From Rhodocollybia butyracea (taxonomy: Eukaryota; Basidiomycota; Agaricomycetes; Agaricales; Omphalotaceae), in assembly GCA_015501585.1 (NCBI GenBank), contig JADNRY010000183.1, positions 62,001 to 126,000 of the forward strand: a stretch of DNA of 64,000 nt, in the 5' to 3' direction. This document shows, one piece after another, positions 31,958 through 42,485 of this stretch; the stretch's first letter is position 1; every line of letters begins with the position of its first letter. The position numbers and the translations under genes are program-made. The notes under the pieces were generated by a model. That model was not told where the DNA came from and searched no databases. It worked only from the letters and a program-made list of their open reading frames with translations.

Positions 31958-33592
31958 ATGCCATCACCTCAGTGCGCAGAATGCACAAACTCTCTGCAGA
32001 TACGCGTAGATCTCAGCTCTACTCAACTATCCGAAATCGAAAGAACACTCCGCACAGAGTTTGGTCCATCTGTGATGAGCTCAGAAAAAGCGGAAGAGCT
32101 CAAGGAGATCCTGGCTATGGCCGATAAAGATATCGAGGACCATGAATCTGAGGTGGCTCGCCTACGCGACAAACTCAGGGTTCTTGAAACGCAGAAGCTC
32201 CAGTTGGAGACCCAGCGGGCGAAGCTACGCTCTCTACTATCCCCAATACGGAAGCTGCCCAACGAAACTTTATTGCACATCTTGCAGTATGTCTGCGAAA
32301 AAAATATCCTCGAGATCAACTCATGGGCGACGGACGAAGATACTCCTGAATACCGTTTGCTTCCTACAGTGGCAATCAGCTATGTATGCTCCCGCTGGCG
32401 TATACTTGCACTGTCGTCACCCAGTTTATGGGCGAACATAGAGGTGAAGATGGGCGTCAACTCCTCTTATTACAAAGGGGGGTTCACCCAGATTGGGGAG
32501 GAATCTATGGTTGCCCGATATTTGGAGAGGTCGGGTGATTGGCCGTTAAGGCTTGCACTGGCTGTACGGCCTATGTCTTCTACAAAGACTCCGATCCCCG
32601 ACCTCTTTATGCGACACGCTTATCGTTGGAAAACATTCAAGTATTTCTGTGGGCCACCAATGGCATACAAAACACTCGCTGGACACCGTTTTCCTTTACT
32701 TTCTAAAGTAGATATTGACCGCGCGGTTACATCAAGTGACTTGGATTGCTTTGAGCATTCCCCGAGACTCTGCGCATTTACCTCCCGCACGACACCTAGA
32801 TCGCAGGTCCTGTGCAACCAAATAGAGGATCTAAAACTTCATGGGGGTCTGTTGTCATCGACAGAACTGGCAGAAATCCTTCACAGCTGTCCTTCTCTGA
32901 AGTCTCTTGAGATCACTGACATCCGGGCATACAATGTTGATCTAGAGAAGGGCACACTGGGCACATGGCGCAACATCACATCGCTGACCTTTGGGGATGA
33001 TTTGTTAAAGAAAGTGTTTTCCTTGTTCAACTTTCCATCCTTGAATAAGCTTGTCATGGGTGGGCAGTATGTTATTCATTGGCCAGCCGGTGCTTTCAGT
33101 CCATTTGTCTCCAGATTGGCATCTTGCGTGATCACCCATCTGACGCTGCGAAGGCAGTCTATGTCTGATTTGGACCTTATTGCCGCCCTTCAAGTCATGC
33201 CAGACTTACTTCATCTCGAAATTTCCAACTACGGTTTCCCCAACGGTTCCCAAAAACACATTCCAATCACTTCACACCTTCTCTCGAGCCTAACTCAGCA
33301 GCACCAATCCACTTCCGTCTCCCTCGTTCCCAAATTACACAGTCTTTTTCTGGAACATGTGCGTGCAGATTTCGATGACCACGCTTTTATCAGGATGGTT
33401 GAATCGCGCTGGGTTAAACCTGGTTCGGCCTTGTCTAAGGCAATGTCAACAATGGGCAAAGCCTGTATACGTTCTATTGTTCTCAAGTGTAAAGGGCGAG
33501 AGGTGGACGCGGAAATTTATGAACCTTTACGGATTTTGGACGTAGAAGGTTTGAGAGTAGTGGTATCCGGGACGAATGGTGTGCAGGTATGA
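31958..33592 (+). CDS. F-box protein, array copy 2 (intact)
   Basis: 544-residue open frame from ATG 31,958 (MPSPQCAECTNS); an in-frame ATG at 31,946 adds four residues. The start was chosen because copies 3 and 4 also begin just before SPQCAEC. Order: a CAEC pair near the N terminus; a helical, charged coiled coil at about residues 20-90 (EELKEILAMADKDIEDHESE); an F-box at about 90-135 (SPIRKLPNETLLHILQ) followed by SYVCSRWRILALSSPSLWAN; then a long Leu-rich region typical of agaric F-box proteins. It likely acts as substrate receptor in an SCF ubiquitin ligase. The end (GTNGVQV then TGA) may not be the true terminus: cag/gtatga is a fair splice donor kept in all four copies. Target unknown. 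Confidence 0.82.
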   Translation: MPSPQCAECTNSLQIRVDLSSTQLSEIERTLRTEFGPSVMSSEKAEELKEILAMADKDIEDHESEVARLRDKLRVLETQKLQLETQRAKLRSLLSPIRKLPNETLLHILQYVCEKNILEINSWATDEDTPEYRLLPTVAISYVCSRWRILALSSPSLWANIEVKMGVNSSYYKGGFTQIGEESMVARYLERSGDWPLRLALAVRPMSSTKTPIPDLFMRHAYRWKTFKYFCGPPMAYKTLAGHRFPLLSKVDIDRAVTSSDLDCFEHSPRLCAFTSRTTPRSQVLCNQIEDLKLHGGLLSSTELAEILHSCPSLKSLEITDIRAYNVDLEKGTLGTWRNITSLTFGDDLLKKVFSLFNFPSLNKLVMGGQYVIHWPAGAFSPFVSRLASCVITHLTLRRQSMSDLDLIAALQVMPDLLHLEISNYGFPNGSQKHIPITSHLLSSLTQQHQSTSVSLVPKLHSLFLEHVRADFDDHAFIRMVESRWVKPGSALSKAMSTMGKACIRSIVLKCKGREVDAEIYEPLRILDVEGLRVVVSGTNGVQV

Positions 33593-33958
33593 TCCCTATA
33601 TTCACTGTATAATTGAAATGTTATTTCGATGTTCTGTTTGGCCCTTTCAAATTGCTTTTTAATTACAAGCTTCAAGCACTTCAAGCTCTGATGAAGCGTG
33701 AGGGATCCTTGGAGGGATCTCTTCCTCGCTTACAGTACCCAAATTGACATCTACTCGCTTATACCTTGCACTGCTGGTATTAGTATTGGTGGTGGGGGTG
33801 GTGATGGTGTAACTGACGTGGTTCCACTTAGAATAGTTTGGGCCCCGCTACGCCAGACACATGCCTTGGGGCTTCACAAGACTTGGCTCTGGCCTTTCTG
33901 CGATGCCGCTAAGTCATACCTGCTTAGCTTAGGAAATTAGAAAGAGCATCGTGGTGGT
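33593..33958. other. 3' flank of F-box copy 2
   Basis: Carries the family's shared 3' block (tttcgatgttctgttt, then tcaagc-rich DNA), then a ggtggtgg-rich stretch up to the LTR element. No separate gene seen. Confidence 0.5.
33954..33958. repeat. Target site duplication, left (gtggt)
   Basis: gtggt lies immediately before the left LTR and again at 38,815-38,819 after the right LTR, the 5-bp length usual for Ty3/gypsy integrases. Confidence 0.85.
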
Positions 33959-34222
33959 TGTAACACCCCTAGGGTGGTTGTCCTTAATTCACACGAGAGA
34001 ACACGACAAGGCTTTGCAATGTGTGTACTACAGGTGTAAAAAGAACTACAGTACGTAAGCGCTAGATGTGAGTTTTATACTATGCATGACTTAATAGATA
34101 AGATTGACTATTAAATAGGCTGTTATCACTAGATAACGGCGATGTGTGATTAGATGGAGCTATCACTTATTGATAGCGCCAGCAGGTCAGGACTAAGTCC
34201 ATAAGACGGCGGGGGCGTTACA
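33959..34222 (-). repeat. LTR (3' LTR in element sense)
   Basis: 264 bp, TG...CA ends. Differs from the partner at 38,549 by four CpG-type transitions, one other substitution and a 2-nt indel near 34,168. Confidence 0.88.
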
Positions 34223-34695
34223 CCCTCCCCCACTAGATTAACATCTCAGACGTTAATCGAATAACTGAAGCCGGAATATGGACTCCTAGTGATGGCGTAT
34301 CACTAGTGGGCATTGAGTGTTGGCGTAACACTCACAATCCAGCATTGATCCGGCAGTAAGCCTACTGTAAAACAGCGGCGTATAATAATTAATGTAGCGG
34401 GATTTTATCCCACTACTTGTGATACTACAAGTACTAAGTAGTACAGGTCAAGTAAGTTGACTGTAATGCGGGCCGACAGTCCAAGACACGTGACTGGCCT
34501 GGAATCGTGTCAAGATGACCAGTTTTCAGGCCACTGACTTGATACGGGTTTTGCGCCCATCCCGTTGCACTTGCATCGGAAATTTCTGCTTCAACCACTA
34601 GTGGGACAATGCCCCATGGCAGGAAACTGCTCAGATACATCCGAGAGTTGAATTTCGGTAGTATACTCAAGATTTTCGAGTACTGCAATCGACTA

Positions 34696-35055
34696 CTAAA
34701 TTCTCGCTGAGAATTTAATATGCGGAACTTCCGCTTGGTTCTCCCCCACAGAAAGAGAAGGTACTACCTTCCTTCCAATGCAAATGGTATTGAGGATAGC
34801 ATCATATCTATTGACATTAATAATGTTGTAGTATACTTTATCGTCTATACCTCCATAGGAGGTATGTACATTCGCGCCAAAATTATATTTGGCTTTGCTT
34901 CCTACAGTTCCTAACTGTAGAGAATGTTGGTCCGCCAATTGGTGGACTTTGATGTTCGCTAATTGAATGAATGCGGGGCTTAAAGCCTCGATTGTGCAGC
35001 CAGAGTCGAATAGCGTGAATGCTTCGACTCCTGTGATTTCAATGATTGCCGTCAT
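34696..35055 (-). CDS. Retroviral-type aspartic protease segment (gag-PR element)
   Basis: 119 codons. The active-site motif is FTLFDSGC, then LSPAFIQLANI, and later HSLQLGTVGSK and NVNRYDAILNTICIGRK, the order expected for a single-domain retropepsin encoded by fungal LTR elements. It would cleave the element's own polyprotein. The frame is not joined to gag: the segments between 35,060 and 36,060 contain stops in all frames, so the polyprotein is broken here. Residues DSG are intact. Confidence 0.75.
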   Translation of the reverse strand: MTAIIEITGVEAFTLFDSGCTIEALSPAFIQLANIKVHQLADQHSLQLGTVGSKAKYNFGANVHTSYGGIDDKVYYNIINVNRYDAILNTICIGRKVVPSLSVGENQAEVPHIKFSARI

Positions 35056-36162
35056 AAGACGGCGATTTTGGACTGGACCTTGGTTGAGGTCTGGTCATAA
35101 GTCACTAGACTTATGAATACCTTCACCCGTATTGGGTTTAGGCTCTTTGTTAGGCGTGTTAATAACCGCCATACAATCAGTGCCTTCCAGTTGTATCTGG
35201 TGGCTTTGAGGATTGAGCAACAAGAACGAGTCATCATTCCAGTTATTCTCTAGGCATGTGATCAATCATGTAGTAGGATATTTATCCCGCCACTTGTAAT
35301 ACTACCAGTCGACAAAGTCGAACGAGGCATGCAATATGATAAGATTATCCGAAATGATAATCTACTTAGTCCAAACTAATACTAGTTTGGACTGAGATGA
35401 CATCATATGTCAAAGCTGCAGTGCAGGCGCAGTGGGGTATCAGTCTCAATCTTACTGATATGCCATTATCAGGCACCTTAATGATGTCATTAATATCAGA
35501 ACTGATAATCAGTTCCGATAGTAACTTATGACACATTGGTTACTGGTCAGATGATAAGTATAGAATTTTGGCGAAAGTCGCCACATTTTTCTACTAGTCA
35601 CCTGACTTAATTTTCATCGGTACTATCCAATTCAAATGCTAGTGGGGCATAGCCACCACGATGGTTTAACTTGGAAACGTCCGAGAGTAGATGTTGCAGA
35701 CTCGGAACTTCCCAGTACTGTGTTAAAATAAAATTCTAAGTAAGAATTACATGTGCGGAAATTCCGCTAGACCCTCCTTCTCTTTAAGAGAAGGATTATT
35801 GATGTACTTGTCCACTGGATGAGTCTTAATGCAAGAGACATGCAATATAGATGCAGTCTTTGAATACTATAGTACAGACCGTTGGTCTGTTACGCTTCTG
35901 AAGATTCCTCCTCGACAGGTTCAAGAGTGTATTCACTCTCAGAATTTATTTCTTCATCATCGACAATGTCAATGACTAGAGTTTCATGAGAATCCATATC
36001 CGGACTCTCTATATCTGAGTTGGTATCTTCCATCTCGTCCGCATCTTCTCTCCTCGATGAGAGATATTATTCATAGAGGGCAATATTGTCCTCAATGCGT
36101 GTGACGGCCTTGACCATCGTTTTGAGCTTGGTGTATTCAGGGACAAGGCCCTGGTCTGTCAG

Positions 36163-37848
36163 TCAATCGAGAATATCAACGGGTAATCCGCTGATAAATT
36201 GTTTGTGCATTAGATATGCATTTGGTTGCTGCTGCATCCTAGATGCCCAGCGTACCAGCTTTGAGTAATAATCTTGTACTCCACTAGTAGGGGAGTACAC
36301 AGCGTCCTCAAACTGCTGTGCAGCTTGATGGATGGTAGATGCTTGAACGCACCTATCAAAGACTCCGATTACAGCGTCTTCAAAATTCCAGACCAGTTTG
36401 GTCCGGTGAGCACCAATGACTTCATCGTTGTACCAATCAAGGGCTTTGTTCTTTAAAAACATGCCCAAAAGCTGAAGGCGGGCGGCATCATAACCCAGCC
36501 CGCAATAACGGTTGGCTTTAAACCACCGAAGCAGTGACAGTAGCCACTGCTCAAAGACTTCCACATCCGGCATACCAAAGTATGCCTCTGGATTAGGAAT
36601 CTTGATTGATTTCACTCCTTCTAATGGAGGGAGTGGAGTATTCACATACTCGCGAATTTGTTTTCGGTACACTTTGTGTACCGAGTGCTGCCAGCTTTTA
36701 CGACGGTCATCGTCGTCTGTTTTGGCGCAGAGTTTAGCTACAGTGTGTCGCTGTTGCTTTTTGCTGAGTTTCTCAGCAGACTTGAACAATTGTTCAATGC
36801 ATGAATTGTCAGATGACGATGTGGATTCTGGATCAGAGTGATCCGAGTTAGATGTTTCATCATCCCAGGGAGTGCATGTGCGGTGTCGTTTGTCGCCATT
36901 TCTCCCCCTTCCTATTCCGTTACTGGAATTGGAACTGCGATTTTTGTCTGGTGCTCTTTGAGCACTGGACAGTCCAGCATTATGCTTTGTTACCGGAGTC
37001 GCTGACTCCTGGTATCGTACCTCATTTAGTACAAGAAGGTCAATGGGTAATCCATCTTCATTGAATCCCACCCACTGGTCGGGAAGTTTCGGATGAGCGC
37101 TTCCATATTTATGGATGCTCAAATTCCTTTTTTGCTGAGTCGCAACACGACTCAGCCAGTCTGACAGTACACCTGTTGGACGCTTTGGAGGTGGAACCTT
37201 CCGTGCAGGCTCAGCGACTATGCGTGAGCCTTGGTTCAGAAAATTCTTATGATGTGTTGCATCATTCGACTTGATCTTTATCTCTGGCGGAGGTTTAGGT
37301 AGCTTCGTTGGATCACTAATATGTGATCTTCGAGGAGATTGTACCTCCTTGAGTTTGTATTGATTGAAGGCATTCATACGCCTCCGATCCATGGACATAA
37401 TAGTCAGTTCAGTATTACTGTCCAACATTTTTAGCAACTTAGTTGCTGCATTTGCTGCTTGTACAGCAGTAGTGTGAGATGCACTCCGTACAGACGGTAG
37501 TGCCAGTTGTGGTGCCGATGATATCACCGGCGGTACTGTGTGTTGTACAGTACCTACGTATATGGCTTGCGCCATAGGTATTGGATGACTGTTACAGTCA
37601 TCGGGTGCAGACGCCGTAGATCTGACCCATTGTGTCAGTTCCTCCCGTTGCGCTGGTGTTGATGGAAGTGCTTGTGGTCCTCTTGGAGCCGGCGATGCTC
37701 TTCCGGTGGTGGGACTAAGTCTCACCCAAGGCATATAGCCAATAGGACTCGATGAGTCCATCGGCACTGTACTAGTAGTATGTCCCCTAGGAACATACGG
37801 TGTCTCTACCGGATCCATAGTTAGCACTAGGAATATATCCTTGTGCAC
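36163..37848 (-). CDS. Gag-like capsid protein of the LTR element
   Basis: 561 codons, mostly intact. The N-terminal half is Pro/Ser/Thr-rich and basic (linker or matrix-like). The C-terminal 130 residues form a retrotransposon gag domain: VEVFEQWLLSLLRWFKANRY, then ALDWYNDEV and GVQDYYSKLVRWASRMQQQP, ending HKQFISGLPVDILD. A TGA then interrupts the frame, yet downstream codons still read TDQGLVPEYTKLKTMVKAV. So a nonsense change has cut about 30 residues. This type of gag is often mis-annotated as a host gene. It packages element RNA in virus-like particles. Confidence 0.78.
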   Translation of the reverse strand: MHKDIFLVLTMDPVETPYVPRGHTTSTVPMDSSSPIGYMPWVRLSPTTGRASPAPRGPQALPSTPAQREELTQWVRSTASAPDDCNSHPIPMAQAIYVGTVQHTVPPVISSAPQLALPSVRSASHTTAVQAANAATKLLKMLDSNTELTIMSMDRRRMNAFNQYKLKEVQSPRRSHISDPTKLPKPPPEIKIKSNDATHHKNFLNQGSRIVAEPARKVPPPKRPTGVLSDWLSRVATQQKRNLSIHKYGSAHPKLPDQWVGFNEDGLPIDLLVLNEVRYQESATPVTKHNAGLSSAQRAPDKNRSSNSSNGIGRGRNGDKRHRTCTPWDDETSNSDHSDPESTSSSDNSCIEQLFKSAEKLSKKQQRHTVAKLCAKTDDDDRRKSWQHSVHKVYRKQIREYVNTPLPPLEGVKSIKIPNPEAYFGMPDVEVFEQWLLSLLRWFKANRYCGLGYDAARLQLLGMFLKNKALDWYNDEVIGAHRTKLVWNFEDAVIGVFDRCVQASTIHQAAQQFEDAVYSPTSGVQDYYSKLVRWASRMQQQPNAYLMHKQFISGLPVDILD

Positions 37849-38371
37849 TCATATGATCAGCTTGGACATGTTGTCCAATCTTAGCCTGTATGCAATGTGA
37901 TCGCCAAGGCTCAACTGCATGATGTTCAGCCTGAACGTCATCATTTGATGTGGACCGTTTCATAGTCCGCAATAACTCAGGTGTGGCCGACACATTTTGG
38001 GCCACAGGCATAGCGATACACATATCACTACCAACAGGTTTTGAAGAAGATACTTCTTCATCCTTATTGAAGTGTTTTTGGACTATTTGGTCCAACTCAC
38101 TTACAATCACATCGAAGGTTTGCTTATGATCCTTTTGGGTTGCTTGAACTGTCTCATTCAGTTCTTTCATTCTAGAAATAATGTCAGCTATGCTGACTAT
38201 CTCATCATTCTTTTGAACACTTGAAGCGTTCAAGCTTTCAGGCAATGCCTGTGCCTTTATGGACCTGGCAACAGGCGGTATGGTTGGTGACGTGGCACCA
38301 GTAATGGCAGCGCGATTGCTCGCACTTGCTTGCGACTTCTCTGATCGACTTAAAGAGGTCATTGAGAACAC
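37787..38371 (-). CDS. Gag N-terminal segment of the LTR element
   Basis: 194 codons starting MFSMTSLSRSEKS, with an Ile/Leu heptad-like helix in the middle (ISRMKELNETVQATQKDH). It overlaps the 561-codon frame by about 60 nt in a different frame. The two probably formed one gag before a frameshift, because both stay open until they meet. No zinc knuckle was seen. Confidence 0.6.
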   Translation of the reverse strand: MFSMTSLSRSEKSQASASNRAAITGATSPTIPPVARSIKAQALPESLNASSVQKNDEIVSIADIISRMKELNETVQATQKDHKQTFDVIVSELDQIVQKHFNKDEEVSSSKPVGSDMCIAMPVAQNVSATPELLRTMKRSTSNDDVQAEHHAVEPWRSHCIQAKIGQHVQADHMSAQGYIPSANYGSGRDTVCS

Positions 38372-38548
38372 GTTAGTTCTCTTTTTGGGTTTTTAATTGC
38401 TTGGCAATCGTGATAGCAGGTCAGAATAGTGATGGCTTCTAAAAGAAGCAAGTTTTGTATGCATAGTATACGGAACATGTTGAATCGAGTACTTAGATAC
38501 TGAATTCTTAAGAACACTAGTAATATTATTACTTGATGTTCAAAAAAG

Positions 38549-38814
38549 TGTAACACCCCTAGGGTGGTTGTCCTTAATTCACACGAGAGAACATGACAAG
38601 GCTTTGCAATGTGTGTACTACAGGTGTAAAAAGAACTACAGTACGTAAGCGCTAGACGTGAGTTTTATACTATGCATGACTTAATAGATAAGATTGACTA
38701 TTAAATAGGCCGTTATCACTAGATAACGGCGATGTGTGATTAGATGGAACACTATCACTTATTGATAGCGCCAGCAGGTCAGGACTAAGTCCATAAGACA
38801 GCGGGGGCGTTACA
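38549..38814 (-). repeat. LTR (5' LTR in element sense)
   Basis: 266 bp, TG...CA ends, followed by the target duplication gtggt at 38,815-38,819. In element sense this is the promoter-bearing copy. Confidence 0.88.
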
Positions 38815-38819
38815 GTGGT

Positions 38820-40357
38820 GATGGGGGGCGGCGATGGCTCTAGCGGGATGGATTGCTTTTTGGCACTGCCTACTACTTCATGGCAGGAATCCCAAGTGGA
38901 ACGTGGGTATCATCCCCGTTGAGCTCAAAAAAAAAACTATATGGCCATCTTGTGGCCACCAACTTGACAAACAAGCTGGCTGTACGGTGTAATATTTTTC
39001 AGAAGTCATTCTTTTATTGACCATCACGGTGTTTTATATTAACAAAGCATAGCTTCAAAGGCTGTTGTCATTTCGCCCACTAGTTTTACAAAGTTCAGCA
39101 ATATTTAGTCTCGTGATACCATCTGTTTCCCGTCAACTACTATCCATAAATGGGTTTCACCAGATTCCAGAAACGGACAGTTATATCATGAGACTAAGCC
39201 CGGATGTGATGGGGTACATGTCAAATTCAGCGCGCCGCAGGTGCCTGCTGTGGATGAATGGAATCTTCTTCTCCAAAGATGTGTTTCTCTGTCAAGTTCT
39301 CTGTGCAAAACTGATTAGGTGCATCCGCAGCACACACATGACATAGTACATGTTGCGTGGGGCCCTGGCGGCGGCTGTTCCTCAATGGTACAATGGACCA
39401 GTGTCGGTTATTCCTTGCTTGAATCCTTCCTTCCTTAGAGACCATGGCGGGGGAGCCCAAATCGGACTCACTTGCAAGTTGTGTCTCATTTATTATTATT
39501 GTTCAGAAGAAGAACTAGCGAGTTAGACCGCCTATTGCCAATCCCAACTGATCCCAATTTGCCCCACCGGGTTCATCAGCCGTATCAAAGCCCAGGCGAT
39601 TAAACTACTACAGGATCTGCAAGCTGAAAATGATTGGTGTTTAATCAGTGATACGGCCTGAAGGGAGATGGATCTGGGACTTATGGATCATGGTGTATAC
39701 GCTGGATTAGCTACCGGGTAATAGGAGGTAATAGGTATGGGCATGTCACGTCTGATAGCTTCTGATATCTTCTCAAGCTCAATGGATTCTGACTACATAC
39801 TTAAGTGGGTGGCTTAAGGTATGACTTTGTACCATGACAATACGGAAAGTTATTGCTCTATTGAGTTGGCAAGCCCCGAACAGATTATGGATATCACCTC
39901 TGTTAGCAAAAGTTCTCTGCTGCTCATGATAGTTAAATTGATGCCTCTTTTCACAGTTGCTTTCCAGAGGCCTACTGCAGGTGCTCTTGAGCAAGGCAAC
40001 ATTTCGAGTTTGGATGAGAAGGAACTAAACTCCTTCTCGAAATAGTAACACTGGAGTCAAGGTGCGTGTAAAGGTGCGCGTACAATGTATTACAGAGGTC
40101 AGATCTTTGTAAACTATTTGTGGGTATGGAGCTGCAATATGGAAGCGGTGATTGTAGGCTGCATGAAAAATGTATATATCCAGGCACGGTCTATGGGCTA
40201 GTGCGTAAATCTATCATTTTGAAAGTCAAGTGCATGATAGCTGTTATGGTGATCCAGCGCATTTTCCGCATTTAACGGCCATGAAGACAGTGTTCATAAA
40301 CAGGCTTTTTACCCGAGCTTCTTTACTTCCCAGCGTCTTCACTGCGCAGTACTAGAA
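38820..40357. other. No gene recognised
   Basis: Open stretches near 39,065 and 39,821 match nothing known. A block near 39,560-39,680 (atcagtgatacggc, caggatctgca) is a fragment of the dispersed repeat found at about 52.2 and 53.8 kb. Confidence 0.45.
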
Positions 40358-41110
40358 ATGGTCGACATTATCTCGATTGTTGTTGCGGTAGTGGCGTTGC
40401 TGGGGACATTAGCCCAGGCAACGCTTACAAGCTGGTTCAGTCTCCATTCAGAGGGTAAAAAACGCAAAGATATCCTCCGAGCCACCTTTTCCAAGTACCA
40501 CGATCCTCTTCACCTTGCGGCCGATGATCTAGCTGTGAAGCTCACCACTATAATTTATGGGAGCACCAACACAAACAGATCTTATGAAGACCCATATTCG
40601 GTTGTGCACACCAGTTTCGTGTTTGCCCAATTTTTCGCCTGGGTGAATATTCTCCATCGCGACACAGAGTTTCTCCGGCCACATGCAGCATCTGGGTTGG
40701 CGGGGGCGGATGTCATGGGGCTGCTTTCCCAGATCCGGCTAGTCCTCCGGTCAGTATACGATCCGTGGTTCCAGATTGCTGCTGGTCCGCAGTTCCAGAT
40801 TGCGACTGGTGTCCAGTCGGCAATGGGAGAGGTTGCGACAGCCCCAGAGTTGTCAGACGGGAAAGGCCAATTGTGCTGCATAGGATTTGCAACATTCTGC
40901 CACAAATGGCAGACAGACCCAGAGTTCCAAACCTGGTTTGACCCGATTGTGCAGGGGATTCGTGATCTGGCTGGCCATATAGATACCCGGGACATTATTG
41001 ACAGACTGCTGATTTTGCAGCATCTGCTGTCCGATCTTATCGATGTGCTAGATCCTAAGCATATCCACAGTTCTTCTGGTGGACACTACGAGGGTTTCAG
41101 AACCTCATGA
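40358..41110 (+). CDS. Conserved fungal protein of unknown function
   Basis: 250 residues, single exon, ATG at 40,358. Residues 3-30 are strongly hydrophobic (IISIVVAVVALLGTLAQATL), a likely signal anchor. The rest is soluble and helical: LRATFSKYHDPLHLAADDLA, YSVVHTSFVFAQFFAWVNIL, RDTEFL and LCCIGFATFCHKWQTDPEFQ. I recall uncharacterised fungal proteins with this plan (a hydrophobic N terminus, then a sequence like KYRDPLLLAA-DLQ and an FAQ-aromatic helix), but no function. A short internal duplication (FQIAAGPQFQIATGVQ) lies at about residues 147-162. It lies between the gag-PR element and the downstream F-box copies, as a unique gene among repeats. No break seen. Confidence 0.72.
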   Translation: MVDIISIVVAVVALLGTLAQATLTSWFSLHSEGKKRKDILRATFSKYHDPLHLAADDLAVKLTTIIYGSTNTNRSYEDPYSVVHTSFVFAQFFAWVNILHRDTEFLRPHAASGLAGADVMGLLSQIRLVLRSVYDPWFQIAAGPQFQIATGVQSAMGEVATAPELSDGKGQLCCIGFATFCHKWQTDPEFQTWFDPIVQGIRDLAGHIDTRDIIDRLLILQHLLSDLIDVLDPKHIHSSSGGHYEGFRTS

Positions 41111-41929
41111 AAGTGTATCTGCATAAAGTGCGGAAAAACGGGGTTAGTTGAAGAACAAGGTGAATTTTGGGGAAAAATCTGGGATTGGTGGCAAGGTTTG
41201 GTGTCGAAGGGCCAGCGGTTGCCTGATCCAGTTGTACATACTTCATATCAATCAGCGTGGCTTGTCCCGCAGATTCCGTCTGGTCCGATGCCTGGCGGGT
41301 TAATGGCACAGATTCCATCCGGTCCGATGCCTAGAGTACATGGTAAGGTTTCAAAGTTCGCTAAGGTGCAACCACTGGTAGAGCAGTCGAAGAGACGTTG
41401 TAGTAGGAGCGAGCCCCGTCGAGCTCACCATCCCAGAGGAGCCGGTCACAATGTTACCAGGCCACCTGGTGTACTCGATCCACCGGTTGTCTAGCAGCAG
41501 TGGTTGAGATGTGTGAGAGAGAGCTTGTGTATTGCGCTAATGCGCTAACGCGGACCCCGCCACATGGAGTGATTTGATTGCACACCCAATCATTCCGCGA
41601 GCTCTCAATGTATAACAGCCGCCAGGTGAGGCGATATAAAGCAGTTGTATTGCTAGCTACAAATGCATTAATGAGCATCTATGCTGTATACTACTGTATA
41701 TGACACAGCTACTACATTTGTCGAGCCAATCGAACCTCTGAGCCTGATTCTTTAAGTTATCGGAGTAGTAGAAGTTCTGCAGCTCATTCTGCGCACTGTA
41801 ATAGCATTCTGGCTAAGACTCTAACAATAATTAAATAATATCCATATGGAACTGCCAGGGCTGCTCCTAGGCCAGAACGTGAGCCCAGAATCGCCTGGAT
41901 CTCAAGCACTTATCGAGATATTGAGATCA
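41111..41929. other. No gene recognised; short direct repeat
   Basis: Contains a 36-bp direct duplication around 41,270-41,335 (cagattcc-tctggtccgatgcct). The 98-codon open stretch over it is Pro/Arg-rich and unconvincing. Confidence 0.45.
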
Positions 41930-42290
41930 GAGAAGAGAATCCCATTGTTCTCGCAAGTTCCATGAGGATCCCTTCTTGATTCAATCCTTCAGTGGTCACT
42001 GGGGTTACAGACTATTAAGCACAGAGGGGTTGACGGAGGGGATAAGGTCAGAGCGGGCAGGGTTAGGATGAGGCGGACTGCGTTGGATAAGTTCCAGATA
42101 CATAGATTATCAAAGGTTATTAAGTATAAGGAGATAGATGTTCTAACATTTACTGATTACAAGTCGTAGTCACAGGAGATAGTTAGGCATAGTCAGGAGA
42201 TACCTATCTGAGATGCTTGATATACATCAGCTTGCAGAAATGGCATAAGTGAAAAAGTGACAGACGACATCGACTTGGCGTCAAGCATAA
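41930..42290. repeat. Dispersed repeat, copy 1
   Basis: Matches 54,420-54,850 in the same orientation: shared agaga, aggagatag-tcaggagatacc-atct, acttgata-acatc, and aaaagtgacagacg-c-tcgacttggcgtc. Non-coding. It directly precedes the F-box copy 3 flank. Confidence 0.65.
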
Positions 42291-42299
42291 GTGTCTGAG

Positions 42300-42485
42300 A
42301 GGAATCACCTGTACAGTATTTCAATGTTTTGTTTACTCCTTCCGTGAATTTCTTTTAATTGAAGATTCAGTTTAAGCTTCTGCGAAACACTTTAGTATAA
42401 AGCGTAAGTTACTTAGTACCAGTACGCAAATTTGATTACAGGTGCTTGGTTGATAGAGCGCTTAATTAATCAACTGGTCAACCAA
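42300..42485. repeat. 3' flank remnant of a lost F-box unit
   Basis: tttcaatgttttgtttactcc, gtgaatttctttt and cgaaacacttt match the DNA that follows F-box copy 1 (31,745-31,860). No F-box coding DNA precedes it, so this appears to be the tail of a deleted array member or of the original unit junction. Confidence 0.55.

Larger units (their letters stand above)
33959..38814 (-). mobile_element. LTR retrotransposon carrying only gag and protease
   Basis: Complete 4,856-bp element in minus orientation with LTRs of 264 and 266 bp beginning tgtaacaccc and ending gcgttaca, flanked by gtggt on both sides. A polypurine tract (gtggggg-aggg in element sense) abuts the left LTR at 34,223-34,233, fixing the orientation. 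Internal content in element order: gag N-terminal part (38,371-37,787), capsid-like gag (37,848-36,163), and an aspartic protease segment (35,055-34,696). No reverse transcriptase, RNase H or integrase motif was found, so it must move in trans. LTRs differ by about five substitutions and one 2-nt indel, hence a fairly recent insertion. Gag-plus-protease elements of this kind occur widely in agarics (from memory). Confidence 0.88.

Noticed and set aside
41198..41494. 98-codon Pro/Arg-rich open frame after the conserved orphan gene
   Set aside because: Explained by a 36-bp direct duplication; no family, and no good splice to the upstream gene.
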